In this document: piece by piece, positions 1-7,715 of the stretch
How positions within the stretch are numbered: the stretch's first letter is position 1
Layout: every line of letters starts with the position of its first letter
Assembly: GCF_002354895.1 (NCBI RefSeq)
Contig: NZ_CP023439.1
Span: 558,001-622,000, forward strand
DNA from: Thauera sp. K11
Lineage (GTDB): Bacteria > Pseudomonadota > Gammaproteobacteria > Burkholderiales > Rhodocyclaceae
Length of the DNA: 64,000 nt
Reading direction: 5' to 3'
Notes under the pieces: generated by a model
What the model was told of the DNA's origin: nothing
Databases searched by the model: none
Seen by the model: the letters and a program-made list of their open reading frames with translations, nothing else
Position numbers and translations under genes: made by a program

Positions 1-68
1 GCGGGTGACCGATCCGCGCGGCGGCGTGCGCCAGTACGACTACGATGAGAACGGCCGGATGACCAAGC
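1..68 (+). repeat. Direct repeat of rhs core, copy 1
   Basis: Identical base for base to 4,013-4,080. The repeat probably extends left of the window, because the downstream copy continues upstream of 4,013 in Rhs coding sequence. It can support homologous recombination that exchanges or deletes the tip and the immunity-like gene between the copies. Confidence 0.9.
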
Positions 69-3000
69 TCGTCGAGGCCGACGGCGCCATCCTCAACTTC
101 GAGAACCAGGCCGACGCCATTCGCAGCGCGAAGGTCGATGCGCTGGGCTACGCGACCCGCTACAGCTACCGGCTGGATCGCGCCTTCACCGGCACGTCCG
201 ATGCCTACGGCAACGTCACCCGCGAGCAGGACGCGCTCGGGCGCACCATCGACTACGGCTACGGCCCGCTCGACCAGGTCGCCACGGTCAAGGACCCGCG
301 CGGCACGGTCACGACGACGACCTTCGGCACGGCGACCAGCGGCTGCGACCATGCCGGACGCCCGAAGGAGACCCGCATCAGCACCCTGGCGGGATCGAGC
401 AATGTGCTGCTCGCGAGCCAGTGCTGGAACGGCGATGCCACGCTCGCCCACCGCCGCCAATACCTGGACGGCACGCGCTACGTCGAGACGCGGCTCAGCT
501 ACACCGACAACGGGCTGAACGTGAGCCAGCAGCAGACGGTCGGCATGCCGTCGGGCGCCACGGTCACCCGCACCTACACCTACGATGCGCTGGGCCGCAA
601 GAGAACCGAGACCCTCAAGCGCCGCACGAGCCCGACCAATGCGACGCTACTCGACCTGACCACCCGCTACGACTACGACGCACTCGACCGCGTCGTCAAG
701 GCGACCGATCCGCTGGGCAACGAAGTCATCAACAGCTTCGACGCCAACGGCCAGCTCTGGAAGATCACGCACCGCTACAAGCGCCCTGACGGCAGTTTCG
801 ACGTGCGCGACGTGGCCACCCGGACGTTCGATGCCGCCGACCGGGTCAAGACCGAGACCGACGCCGCAGGGCATGCGACCACCTACGCCTACGACGCGGC
901 GGGCAACGTGGTGGCGATGACCGATGCCGAGGGCCACACCGCGCGTGTCGAATACGACGCGATGAACCGGAAGGCCGCGGTGGAGGACGCCACCGGCTAC
1001 CGCACCGAGACCACCTACAACCAGCGCGGCGACGCGATCGTCCTCACGAACGCGAACACCGAGACCGTGGTCTTCGAGTTCGACGCGCTGGGCCGCAAGA
1101 CCGCCGCAGTGGACGCCAGGGGCTACCGCAGCGAGTTCCAGTACGACGCGGCGGGCAACCTCGTCTGCACCACTGACGCCAACGCCCAGGCCGGGCTGCA
1201 GCCGAGGAACGGCCACGGCTGCACGGAATTCCGCCAGTACGACGAACTGAACCGCGTGACCCGGATCGTCGATGCGCTGGGCGGCGAGACGGCCTTCACC
1301 TATGACCTCGCCGGCAATCGTCTGACGGTGACCGACGCGGCGAACAAGACCTGGGCCTTCGCCTACGATGACCTGGGCCGTCTCGCCGCGGAGACGGATC
1401 ACGCCGGCAAGAGCCTTGCCTACAAGGCGGACGAAGCGGGCAACGTCTATGAGAAGACCAACCGCCTGAACGAGGTCACCCGCTACAGCTTCGACACGGG
1501 CAACCGCCTCACTCGAGTGGACTACCTCAAGGACGGCAGCGCGGAGACCTTCGCCTATGATGCGGCGGGCAATCGCAGCGCCGCGGCCAACGGCGCGGTG
1601 AGCTACACTTTCCAGTACGACGTGCTCAACCGGCCCACCGCCAAGCTCGACAGCCGCGGCCGCAGCCTGAGCTTCACCTACGACGCGGCGGGCAACCTCC
1701 TCACCAAGACGACGTACCAGGGCAGCACGACGCACTACGTCTACAACGCCGCCAACCGGCTGGTGATGCTCCGCAACCCGGACTACACCCAGGTCGACTA
1801 CCAGTACGATCCGGCCGGACGGATGCTCTCGCGCGTGACCGCCAACGGCGCGCGCAGCACCTACCAGTACGAGGCCAACGGCACGCTCACGCGAGAGACC
1901 CAATACGACGCGGCCAACACCCTGGTCTCCGACACCACCTACACGCGCGACCGGGTGGGCCATATCCTCACCCGGACCGACGGCGCGGGCACGACGACCT
2001 ACGCCTACGATGCCCTCTACCGCCTGAAAACGGCTGACTACCCGGGTGCGACGAACGACGAGGCGTTTACCTACGACGCGGTCGGCAACCGGCTCACGCA
2101 CACCAGGGGCAGCCTCGCGCCGAACGCAAACACGCGCTACTACGGCTACACGGCGGGCACCAACCGGCTGCTGGATATCCGCATCGGCGGCACGAGCGGC
2201 ACCGTCGAATCCAGCTTTGTGCATGACCACGAAGGGCGGCTCACGAGTCAGACCGGGGCCGGCGCGAAAGCGCTGACGTGGGATGCCAAGGGCCGGCTGA
2301 AGACGGCAGGAGCGGAGTCCTACACCTACGATCCGATGGACTATCGGATCGGGCGCAGCGGCGGGGGCCTCGGCAGCCGCAGCTATTTCCTCGAAGGCGA
2401 GCACCTGGAATCGGTCGAACGCGGCGGCGAACTGGTCGAGCGCTACTTCCGGGGCGCCGGCACTGACGAACTGGTGGCCGGTTTCCTCAAGGACGGCGAA
2501 GGCAAGACGAAGCCCTATCTCTTTCACCACGACGCGCTCACCAACACCACGGCGGTGACGGGGCACAACGGCGGCACGATCCAGCACCTCGCTTATGGGG
2601 CCTTCGGCAACGTGCTCACGAACTCAGGGAGCAGTCCGAACCGGTTGAAATACAGCGGGCGCGAGGATGACGGCAATGGGTGCTACTACTATCGCGCACG
2701 GTACTATTGTCTGGGCATCGACCGGTTCATCTCCGAAGACCCGCTCGGATTCGCGGCGGGGGATGTCAATTTCTATACCTACGTGGGCAACAACCCCACA
2801 AATCGTAACGATCCTTCCGGACACGCTGCCAACGTTATAGTTGGAGCAATTTATGGCGGAATTGCGGGCTTAGTGGGTGGTGGAATCAGTGGATATGCCG
2901 CAAATGGTAGCGCGCTTGACGCTGCAATGGGTGCGGGGCTTGGGTTGTTTGCTGGTGCTGCGACAGGGGCTGCTGCACCTTGGTTATCTCATGAGGCAGG

Positions 3001-3526
3001 CGTGTTGGCTGCTGCTGCGGGTGTTGCTCGTAGTGTAGGTACTGTTGGCGCTGCCATGGTAATTGGCGGAGCATCCAGTGCAGGAGGTCAGTTCTCTGGT
3101 AATGTCGTCACGGGACAATCGATTGGTACTAATTTTAGCTGGGGTGCGGTAGGCGGTTCGGCAGTCGCTGCGCCGTTCTCTGTCTTACCTGCAAGTATTG
3201 TAGGCAATATGGCCGCTACTGCAGTAGGCACCAGCGTGACGTGGGGGTCTCGATCATTAACCATCGCAAATCCTGCGGTGCAACACACTGGAAGTACCTT
3301 TCGAGCTCTGACAGAAGGAACCATTGGAGGTGTTTTTGAAGCCAGTGGCCAAACTCTTGAGAGCATGTTCTTCCCGGCAGTGCCTGTCGGAGGAAGTTCT
3401 GCGAGCAACAGCTTGCCCGTTCAAAGTATTCAGCAATTGAATACTCCGGGAAGCTCAACCTTTGGCCATCTGCTTTATCCGAACAACTCTAATACAAGTT
3501 TCATACAAAAGGTATTTGGTAAGTGA
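2..3526 (+). CDS. Rhs/YD-repeat polymorphic toxin, 5' end outside window
   Basis: The 5' end lies left of the window, and about 1,174 residues are visible. Residues up to about 935 are tyrosine-aspartate repeats of the YDAxGN/R type that form the Rhs shell. They end in the Rhs core signature, with RFISEDPLGFAAGD, YTYVGNNP and finally NDPSG near base 2,820. The last 235 residues form a variable C-terminal tip. It starts Gly/Ala-rich and hydrophobic (a glycine-zipper-like stretch) and ends with a Ser/Asn-rich tail; I do not recognise a named toxin domain. From about base 2,825 the DNA is clearly richer in A/T than the core, as is usual for exchanged Rhs tips. Rhs proteins are toxin-delivery shells, often carried by type VI secretion. 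No secretion gene is visible here. The Rhs assignment is secure; the tip activity is unknown. Confidence 0.93.
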   Translation, partial: RVTDPRGGVRQYDYDENGRMTKLVEADGAILNFENQADAIRSAKVDALGYATRYSYRLDRAFTGTSDAYGNVTREQDALGRTIDYGYGPLDQVATVKDPRGTVTTTTFGTATSGCDHAGRPKETRISTLAGSSNVLLASQCWNGDATLAHRRQYLDGTRYVETRLSYTDNGLNVSQQQTVGMPSGATVTRTYTYDALGRKRTETLKRRTSPTNATLLDLTTRYDYDALDRVVKATDPLGNEVINSFDANGQLWKITHRYKRPDGSFDVRDVATRTFDAADRVKTETDAAGHATTYAYDAAGNVVAMTDAEGHTARVEYDAMNRKAAVEDATGYRTETTYNQRGDAIVLTNANTETVVFEFDALGRKTAAVDARGYRSEFQYDAAGNLVCTTDANAQAGLQPRNGHGCTEFRQYDELNRVTRIVDALGGETAFTYDLAGNRLTVTDAANKTWAFAYDDLGRLAAETDHAGKSLAYKADEAGNVYEKTNRLNEVTRYSFDTGNRLTRVDYLKDGSAETFAYDAAGNRSAAANGAVSYTFQYDVLNRPTAKLDSRGRSLSFTYDAAGNLLTKTTYQGSTTHYVYNAANRLVMLRNPDYTQVDYQYDPAGRMLSRVTANGARSTYQYEANGTLTRETQYDAANTLVSDTTYTRDRVGHILTRTDGAGTTTYAYDALYRLKTADYPGATNDEAFTYDAVGNRLTHTRGSLAPNANTRYYGYTAGTNRLLDIRIGGTSGTVESSFVHDHEGRLTSQTGAGAKALTWDAKGRLKTAGAESYTYDPMDYRIGRSGGGLGSRSYFLEGEHLESVERGGELVERYFRGAGTDELVAGFLKDGEGKTKPYLFHHDALTNTTAVTGHNGGTIQHLAYGAFGNVLTNSGSSPNRLKYSGREDDGNGCYYYRARYYCLGIDRFISEDPLGFAAGDVNFYTYVGNNPTNRNDPSGHAANVIVGAIYGGIAGLVGGGISGYAANGSALDAAMGAGLGLFAGAATGAAAPWLSHEAGVLAAAAGVARSVGTVGAAMVIGGASSAGGQFSGNVVTGQSIGTNFSWGAVGGSAVAAPFSVLPASIVGNMAATAVGTSVTWGSRSLTIANPAVQHTGSTFRALTEGTIGGVFEASGQTLESMFFPAVPVGGSSASNSLPVQSIQQLNTPGSSTFGHLLYPNNSNTSFIQKVFGK

Positions 3527-3551
3527 GCTTCATTCAGAGGCATTTTATCGA

Positions 3552-3881
3552 ATGACAAATCCTAGAGAGAATTGCCCGCTTCCGCTGGCAGAGAGGATGC
3601 GAATTGCGTCGGCTTGGGTATTGTGGTGGGCGATGTTGTCATCATTTTCTTTGGTAAGTGCTTTTCTTGTCGGTATAACGATTTTTTACTTAGTAGGTGG
3701 GTTGGACTTGCTATCTGCTGTATGGCACAGGAAGGAAGAAGGAAACTTTCTCTGGGTGATTGCAGCGAGCGCAGCAGGTGTGCCGGCTGGTGCCATATTC
3801 GGGGTTAGTTTGTGGGCAAGCTTGATGCGCAGGACGCACTGGATTGATGCAGATCGAGTGAAGCGGATGAGCGGATTTTGA
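3552..3881 (+). CDS. Small two-helix membrane protein, candidate Rhs immunity protein
   Basis: A 109-residue protein starting 25 bases after the Rhs stop, in AT-richer DNA like the Rhs tip. Two hydrophobic segments are visible (about residues 17-45 and 60-85), joined by a charged loop (WHRKEEGN), with a basic C-terminus. The ATG at 3,552 is preceded by AGAGG about 11 bases upstream, a weak ribosome site. In Rhs loci the gene directly after the toxin normally encodes its cognate immunity protein. A membrane-embedded one would fit a membrane-acting tip, in line with the hydrophobic Gly-rich tip. I do not recognise the family. The immunity role is inferred from position only. Confidence 0.6.
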   Translation: MTNPRENCPLPLAERMRIASAWVLWWAMLSSFSLVSAFLVGITIFYLVGGLDLLSAVWHRKEEGNFLWVIAASAAGVPAGAIFGVSLWASLMRRTHWIDADRVKRMSGF

Positions 3882-3893
3882 AGGGTCGCCTTC

Positions 3894-4080
3894 TTGGGAA
3901 GCCGCATGTACTCAGATGCATTCGCCTACTCCGAGAACGGCCACGCGATGAGTCAGACCAACGGTTTGGGCGAAGGCGAGTTCCTCGACTACGACCTCTT
4001 CCGCCGCAGCACGCGGGTGACCGATCCGCGCGGCGGCGTGCGCCAGTACGACTACGATGAGAACGGCCGGATGACCAAGC
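3894..4080 (+). pseudogene. Fragment of a second rhs gene
   Basis: An open frame from about 3,894 encodes YD-repeat sequence (DYDLFRRSTRVTDPRGG and QYDYDENGRMTK). It breaks at base 4,080, where IS630-family sequence begins. Its last 68 bases are identical to bases 1-68 of the window, so it duplicates the part of the main rhs gene that straddles the window edge. It is a core fragment, not a tip. This points to a tandem or duplicated rhs gene whose 3' portion was lost in a rearrangement involving the IS remnant. Confidence 0.8.
4013..4080 (+). repeat. Direct repeat of rhs core, copy 2
   Basis: The second copy of the 68-base perfect repeat found at 1-68. Identity stops exactly where the IS630 transposase fragment starts at 4,081. 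Confidence 0.9.
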
Positions 4081-4373
4081 AAGGTGTTTCTCATCGTCGA
4101 CAACCTCGAGGTCCATCACAGCAAGCCGGTCAAGGTTTGGGTAGCCGAGCGCACTGACAGAATCGAACTCGTCTATCTGCCCGAATACTCGCCCGAAGCC
4201 AATCCTGATGCATACCTCAACCGCGACTTGAAGACGAACCTACGGCAGGAGCCGGTGGCCCGAACAACCGATCAAGCTTGCCACCGGCTTCATGCGCCAG
4301 TTGCAGGCCGTCCCCGGGGCGAGTCGTTTCCTACTTCAAGCACCCGGCCGTCTCGTATGCCCATATTTCCTAA
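4081..4373 (+). pseudogene. IS630-family transposase, C-terminal remnant
   Basis: The frame begins mid-protein with KVFLIVDNLEVHHSKPV and continues YLPEYSPEANPDAYLNRDLK. This is the last two-thirds of the DDE catalytic domain of IS630 transposases, with the HHS and SPExNPxE-type blocks. After about 4,262 the frame is broken. The usual C-terminal sequence (FMRQLQAVPG, then VVSYFKHPAVSYA) can be read only by changing frame twice, ending at TAA 4,371-4,373. The N-terminal and first catalytic parts are missing. A complementary N-terminal half lies at 22,021-22,545 on the opposite strand. Confidence 0.85.
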
Positions 4374-4389
4374 TTGATTGCCTGCTTAA
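4369..4389 (+). repeat. IS630 right terminal inverted repeat
   Basis: The segment runs TTGATTGCC...TTAA and matches 17 of 21 positions with 22,564-22,584 (TTGATTGCCGGGTTAA). Because the two transposase halves lie on opposite strands, these are the right and left ends of the same IS type. The outer TTAA contains the TA expected at IS630 insertion sites. Confidence 0.75.
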
Positions 4390-4578
4390 CTGTTGCAAAA
4401 TGATGATAATTTAAGGACTCCCTCGCCATGAGTGCAGCGATTCGATTCCGATCTGGACGAGGAATCGCTGATTGCTTGCCTCTCCAAAGGGAGTGGCGAA
4501 AGGAGCGAAATGACAAGCTCGACAGGTACTTACGGGCGATCCGGCGCGGCGAAACGAGTGAAATGAGCTTGCGCGCTG
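4390..4578. other. Gap between IS630 remnant and the recombinase module
   Basis: About 190 bases. An open frame from ATG 4,428 to 4,634 (68 codons, preceded by AAGGA) could encode a small basic peptide. It overlaps the end of the next gene on the other strand and has no recognisable domain. I see no repeat or terminator. This is probably the outer end of the neighbouring mobile module. Confidence 0.4.
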
Positions 4579-5937
4579 CTATGCGGGCCGGTACACCCGG
4601 GTCGGCGTGCCCGGCGTATCGGCAGGCCGCTTGATCATCTGCACGCTGATCTTGGGCGGCGTGCTGGCCAGCAGATGATCCAAGCTGGCATCGATCCGCG
4701 CCTTCGGCACCTTGCCCTTGAAGCATTCCGTGCTGATCTGGCTGCGCGTGGCCTGACCGCGTTTCCGCAGGAAAACCAGCACGCGGTTCGACAGTTCCAG
4801 CACCTGCGCGAGCTTGGCTTCCTCGGCGGCGCTGACGAACACGAACCGCACGGACGCCGTCGCGTGGCGAATCCATGCCATCGCCGCATCAATGTGCTGA
4901 GCATCGATCCGGGTTTGCAGGTCAGTCACCGCCATCAGCATCGCCAGCCGGAGGAGCATCGGGGCGCGGCGTTCCAGCAAGGCACCGACGACGCCGTCAC
5001 TGAGATCGTCGTTCAACTCTCCCCGGTAGAGTTGGGCGTAGTGCCACTGCGCCTGCGGCGACAGTTCCATCCGCAGGTGCTCACATTCACCGTGCTGGTC
5101 GGCGCCGACGAACTCCAGGACGTCGAGCGTCCTGCGCGCCAGATGCTCGACCACGACTTGCGGCGTTTCCTTCGGGAACGGCAGCATCCGCGACCGCTCG
5201 GCCCAGATCATCAGGAAGCGATTGGCGAAGCCGTTGGTAAGTTCCCGGGCGCTCATCAGGCCCGTCAATTCGCTGGGCGAGATCGCACCGCTCAAGCAAA
5301 CATGCGGCTGGCTGGCGTAGAGCCGGTTCGACTTGGTGGCGGGCTTGAGATCGATGCCGTCCCAACAGTCGCGCAGCGCCGCCGATAGGGTATTGCCATC
5401 GCGTCGCCCTTGGTGCAATACGTTGGCGAACTCGGATTCGACTACCCACAGCCGCTTGTCCTCAATGGCGGGCACGTCTTGCCGACCTTGCCGGTAGCCG
5501 TCGTGCATCAACGCCACCAGTCCTTCGCGGCTGGAAAGACCGCCACGATGAACCTGAGGCGCGAAGGCTTCGTCCATCTCGCGCAGCGCCTGATTGATGC
5601 GCAGCACCAGCGAAACCGCATCGCCCTTGCGACCACGGCCCGAACGCCCGATGTGCAGGCAGAACAGCCGCGCATGGTGCCGGGTGTTGCCAATGGGCAG
5701 GTACGCGCCACGCCCGACTGCGCAGGATAAGTAGGCCATGAAGTTGGCTGCGATGGCGACAGCGTTGGTCTCCGTGCCTTCGCTGCCCACGCGGGCCACA
5801 CCGCCGATCAAGCCGTGGAGGCAGGCGAGGTCGGCCTGCGGCACATTGCGGTGCGCAACCATCGCTGCCTCGTCGCGGTCATCGTCGGGCGGCGATGTGG
5901 TGTGTGATGACGCAGTGGCATCGGCGGTCCGGCGCAT
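4579..5937 (-). CDS. YfjI/DUF3987-like mobile-element protein
   Basis: A 452-residue protein. It resembles the DUF3987/YfjI proteins of phages and integrative elements, which carry a RecA/primase-associated-type core. The N-terminal quarter has a globular region (TNAVAIAANFMAYLSCAVGR). A glycine-rich block follows (CLHIGRSGRGRKGDAV), at the position where DUF3987 proteins carry a nucleotide-binding loop. A central segment (VVESEFANVLHQGRRDGN, then SGAISPSEL) is typical of the family, and the C-terminus reads as a winged-helix region. It ends an apparent operon read 9,893 to 4,579. Its start lies one base from the stop of the preceding ParB-like gene, so translation is probably coupled. Function in replication or maintenance of the element is an inference. 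Confidence 0.65.
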   Translation of the reverse strand: MRRTADATASSHTTSPPDDDRDEAAMVAHRNVPQADLACLHGLIGGVARVGSEGTETNAVAIAANFMAYLSCAVGRGAYLPIGNTRHHARLFCLHIGRSGRGRKGDAVSLVLRINQALREMDEAFAPQVHRGGLSSREGLVALMHDGYRQGRQDVPAIEDKRLWVVESEFANVLHQGRRDGNTLSAALRDCWDGIDLKPATKSNRLYASQPHVCLSGAISPSELTGLMSARELTNGFANRFLMIWAERSRMLPFPKETPQVVVEHLARRTLDVLEFVGADQHGECEHLRMELSPQAQWHYAQLYRGELNDDLSDGVVGALLERRAPMLLRLAMLMAVTDLQTRIDAQHIDAAMAWIRHATASVRFVFVSAAEEAKLAQVLELSNRVLVFLRKRGQATRSQISTECFKGKVPKARIDASLDHLLASTPPKISVQMIKRPADTPGTPTRVYRPA

Positions 5938-6819
5938 TCATTTACCGTCCAGCGCCACGGTCTGGATGGTGTTCTCGAACTCGGCCAGCACGTCAGGCTG
6001 GCGCTGCGACAGGAAGCGGAACACCGTCTTGTTGTCGATTAGCTTGCCGAGATAGCCACGGGCCAGCACGAGGATCAGCACATCTTGGCCGTAGGACTTC
6101 TCGACCAGTTTCAGTTGCCCCTGGATGCTGCCCATTTCGCGCTCCATCCTTGCCATCTGTTCGGCGGTGATGCCCCGCATCTTCCGAGGCTTGGTTTCGC
6201 CAACCAGCAGGTGCGGCGGCGTGGCCGCGAGCAAGGCTGTAGCGTAGGTGACCGTCATGTTGTTGGCCGTCAGCATCAGTTCCACGCACTCGACCTGCCG
6301 GATGGGTTTGAGCTTGCGTAGTACCGAGCCGAGGTTGGCGGCGAAGTGCTGATCCTTCAGCATCTCGACCACCTCCGGGCAGATGCCGTCGAGCAGGCTT
6401 ACCTTCTTGTAGATCTGGCTGATGTCCACGTTGAGCGCCTTGGCCAGCCGCTCGGGTGTGACGCCACTCTCTACCGCGCGCCGGAGCATGTGGTGCTCCT
6501 GAATGGACGGGATGCGATTGATCCGGTTATTGTAAGTGTAGCTTTCGTCGTCGGTGGAGACGAGGCATGGCGCGTCGGTGAATTCCAGTTGCTGCAACGC
6601 CAGCAGGCGCATGTGGCCGTCGAGCAGGATGTGTTGCCCGGCCTTGTCGGCCTTGCCCACGCTCAAGGGCTCGATCAGGCCGATCTCTTGAATCGAGGCC
6701 ACGATCTGCTTGAACTTCCGCGAGGCTAGGATGCCTTCGGGCGACTTGCGCGACGGCAGGATGCGATCCAGCGGGAGCGTCAGTGGATCGGGAACGAACC
6801 CCAGCGTAGTCTGGCTCAT
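5938..6819 (-). CDS. ParB/RepB-type partition protein (second of two)
   Basis: A 293-residue protein with an N-terminal ParB/sulfiredoxin-fold domain. An early SRKSPEG segment is followed by the conserved block ILLDGHMRLLALQQL, the counterpart of the GExRxxA motif. A helix-turn-helix follows (VTPERLAKALNVDISQIYKK). The C-terminal half resembles the RepB C-terminal domain of plasmid partition proteins and is predicted helical. Its ATG overlaps the stop of the upstream parB-like gene (6,816-6,819). No ParA ATPase is visible next to it, which is unusual for true partition. A DNA-binding role in element maintenance or regulation is more cautious. Confidence 0.75.
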   Translation of the reverse strand: MSQTTLGFVPDPLTLPLDRILPSRKSPEGILASRKFKQIVASIQEIGLIEPLSVGKADKAGQHILLDGHMRLLALQQLEFTDAPCLVSTDDESYTYNNRINRIPSIQEHHMLRRAVESGVTPERLAKALNVDISQIYKKVSLLDGICPEVVEMLKDQHFAANLGSVLRKLKPIRQVECVELMLTANNMTVTYATALLAATPPHLLVGETKPRKMRGITAEQMARMEREMGSIQGQLKLVEKSYGQDVLILVLARGYLGKLIDNKTVFRFLSQRQPDVLAEFENTIQTVALDGK

Positions 6820-7715
6820 TCCGCATGGCCTCCGGCCCAGACACGCTCGGCCAGTTGCTTTGGCAAGGTGTCCAGCCCTTCGGCGCGCAACAGGTTGGAG
6901 AAGTGCTCGTCGGCCAGCAACTGGCGCAACGCCTCGATCACGAACAGCAGGCGTTGCTGGGTGAACTCGGCCTTGCGGATCATCAACCGCTGCCGCTCGA
7001 CCTCATGCTGGTAGTTGCGCACAAGGCTGGACGTGGTGACGAGCACGCCCTTGCGCGCGGGCCGGTGGGCGATGGATTTGCCCAAGGTGCTGCGGCGCTG
7101 GAGGATGCGGCGCACCTGCATTAATTGCCCGCCGCGCAGCTTGCCGGATTCGTAGGCGTCTTGCAGCGCCGTCTGCACGGCTTTCTCATTGCTCGCGCCC
7201 GCGATGGTGATGGCGACGTTGAGCGGCACACGACCGCCTTCGACCGCGATCAGCAGGCGCTCCTCGCCTTTCTCCAGCAGGAGCAGGATGCCCTTGACGT
7301 AGTCAAGACTGAGGCCGGTCTTCTGGGCGATGACGCGCTTGTCGTAGCCCAACTGGTTCAGCTGCTCAATGCCCGCGAGCAGTTCCAGCGGACGGTAGGC
7401 CCGACGCGCGATATTCTCGGTCAGGCTCATGATGAAGGCGTCTTCGTCGTTGACCTTCACCACCAGCGCCGGGATCTCCTTCTCACCGAGCGACCTGAAC
7501 GCCTTAAGCCTGCCTTCGCCGCAGATCAGCAGGAAGCGTTTGCCGCCCTCCAGATTGTCTCGCGGCGTGACCGTGACCGGCTTTTTCAGGCCGAGGCTCT
7601 TGATGTTGCCGACGATCTCCTCGAACACGCGGCCATTGCGGTCGCGCGGGTTGAGCACGGCGATCTGATCGACCGGAATCATTTGCAGGTCGGTGGCGTG
7701 GTGTGGCTTGGCCAT
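6816..7715 (-). CDS. ParB N-terminal domain protein (first of two)
   Basis: A 299-residue ParB-fold protein. LNPRDRNGRVFEEIVGNIK opens the domain, LLICGEGRLKAF is the ParB box II-type motif, and SLTENIARRAYRPLE matches the ENxxR region. A helix-turn-helix comes next (KRVIAQKTGLSLDYVKGIL). The C-terminal third is basic and helical. It overlaps the serine recombinase gene upstream by 37 bases and the second ParB gene downstream by 4 bases. The three are therefore likely one transcript. Paired ParB proteins beside a recombinase and without ParA suggest an element-specific DNA-binding system. Confidence 0.8.
   Translation of the reverse strand: MAKPHHATDLQMIPVDQIAVLNPRDRNGRVFEEIVGNIKSLGLKKPVTVTPRDNLEGGKRFLLICGEGRLKAFRSLGEKEIPALVVKVNDEDAFIMSLTENIARRAYRPLELLAGIEQLNQLGYDKRVIAQKTGLSLDYVKGILLLLEKGEERLLIAVEGGRVPLNVAITIAGASNEKAVQTALQDAYESGKLRGGQLMQVRRILQRRSTLGKSIAHRPARKGVLVTTSSLVRNYQHEVERQRLMIRKAEFTQQRLLFVIEALRQLLADEHFSNLLRAEGLDTLPKQLAERVWAGGHAE

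Noticed and set aside
647..2587. Minus-strand frame of 646 codons inside rhs
   Set aside because: Antisense of the YD-repeat region; its Val/Gly/Arg-rich repeats mirror the Rhs repeats.
4428..4634. Small 68-codon gene with a plausible ribosome site
   Set aside because: It overlaps the end of the YfjI-like gene on the other strand, has no domain, and its codon pattern is not convincing.
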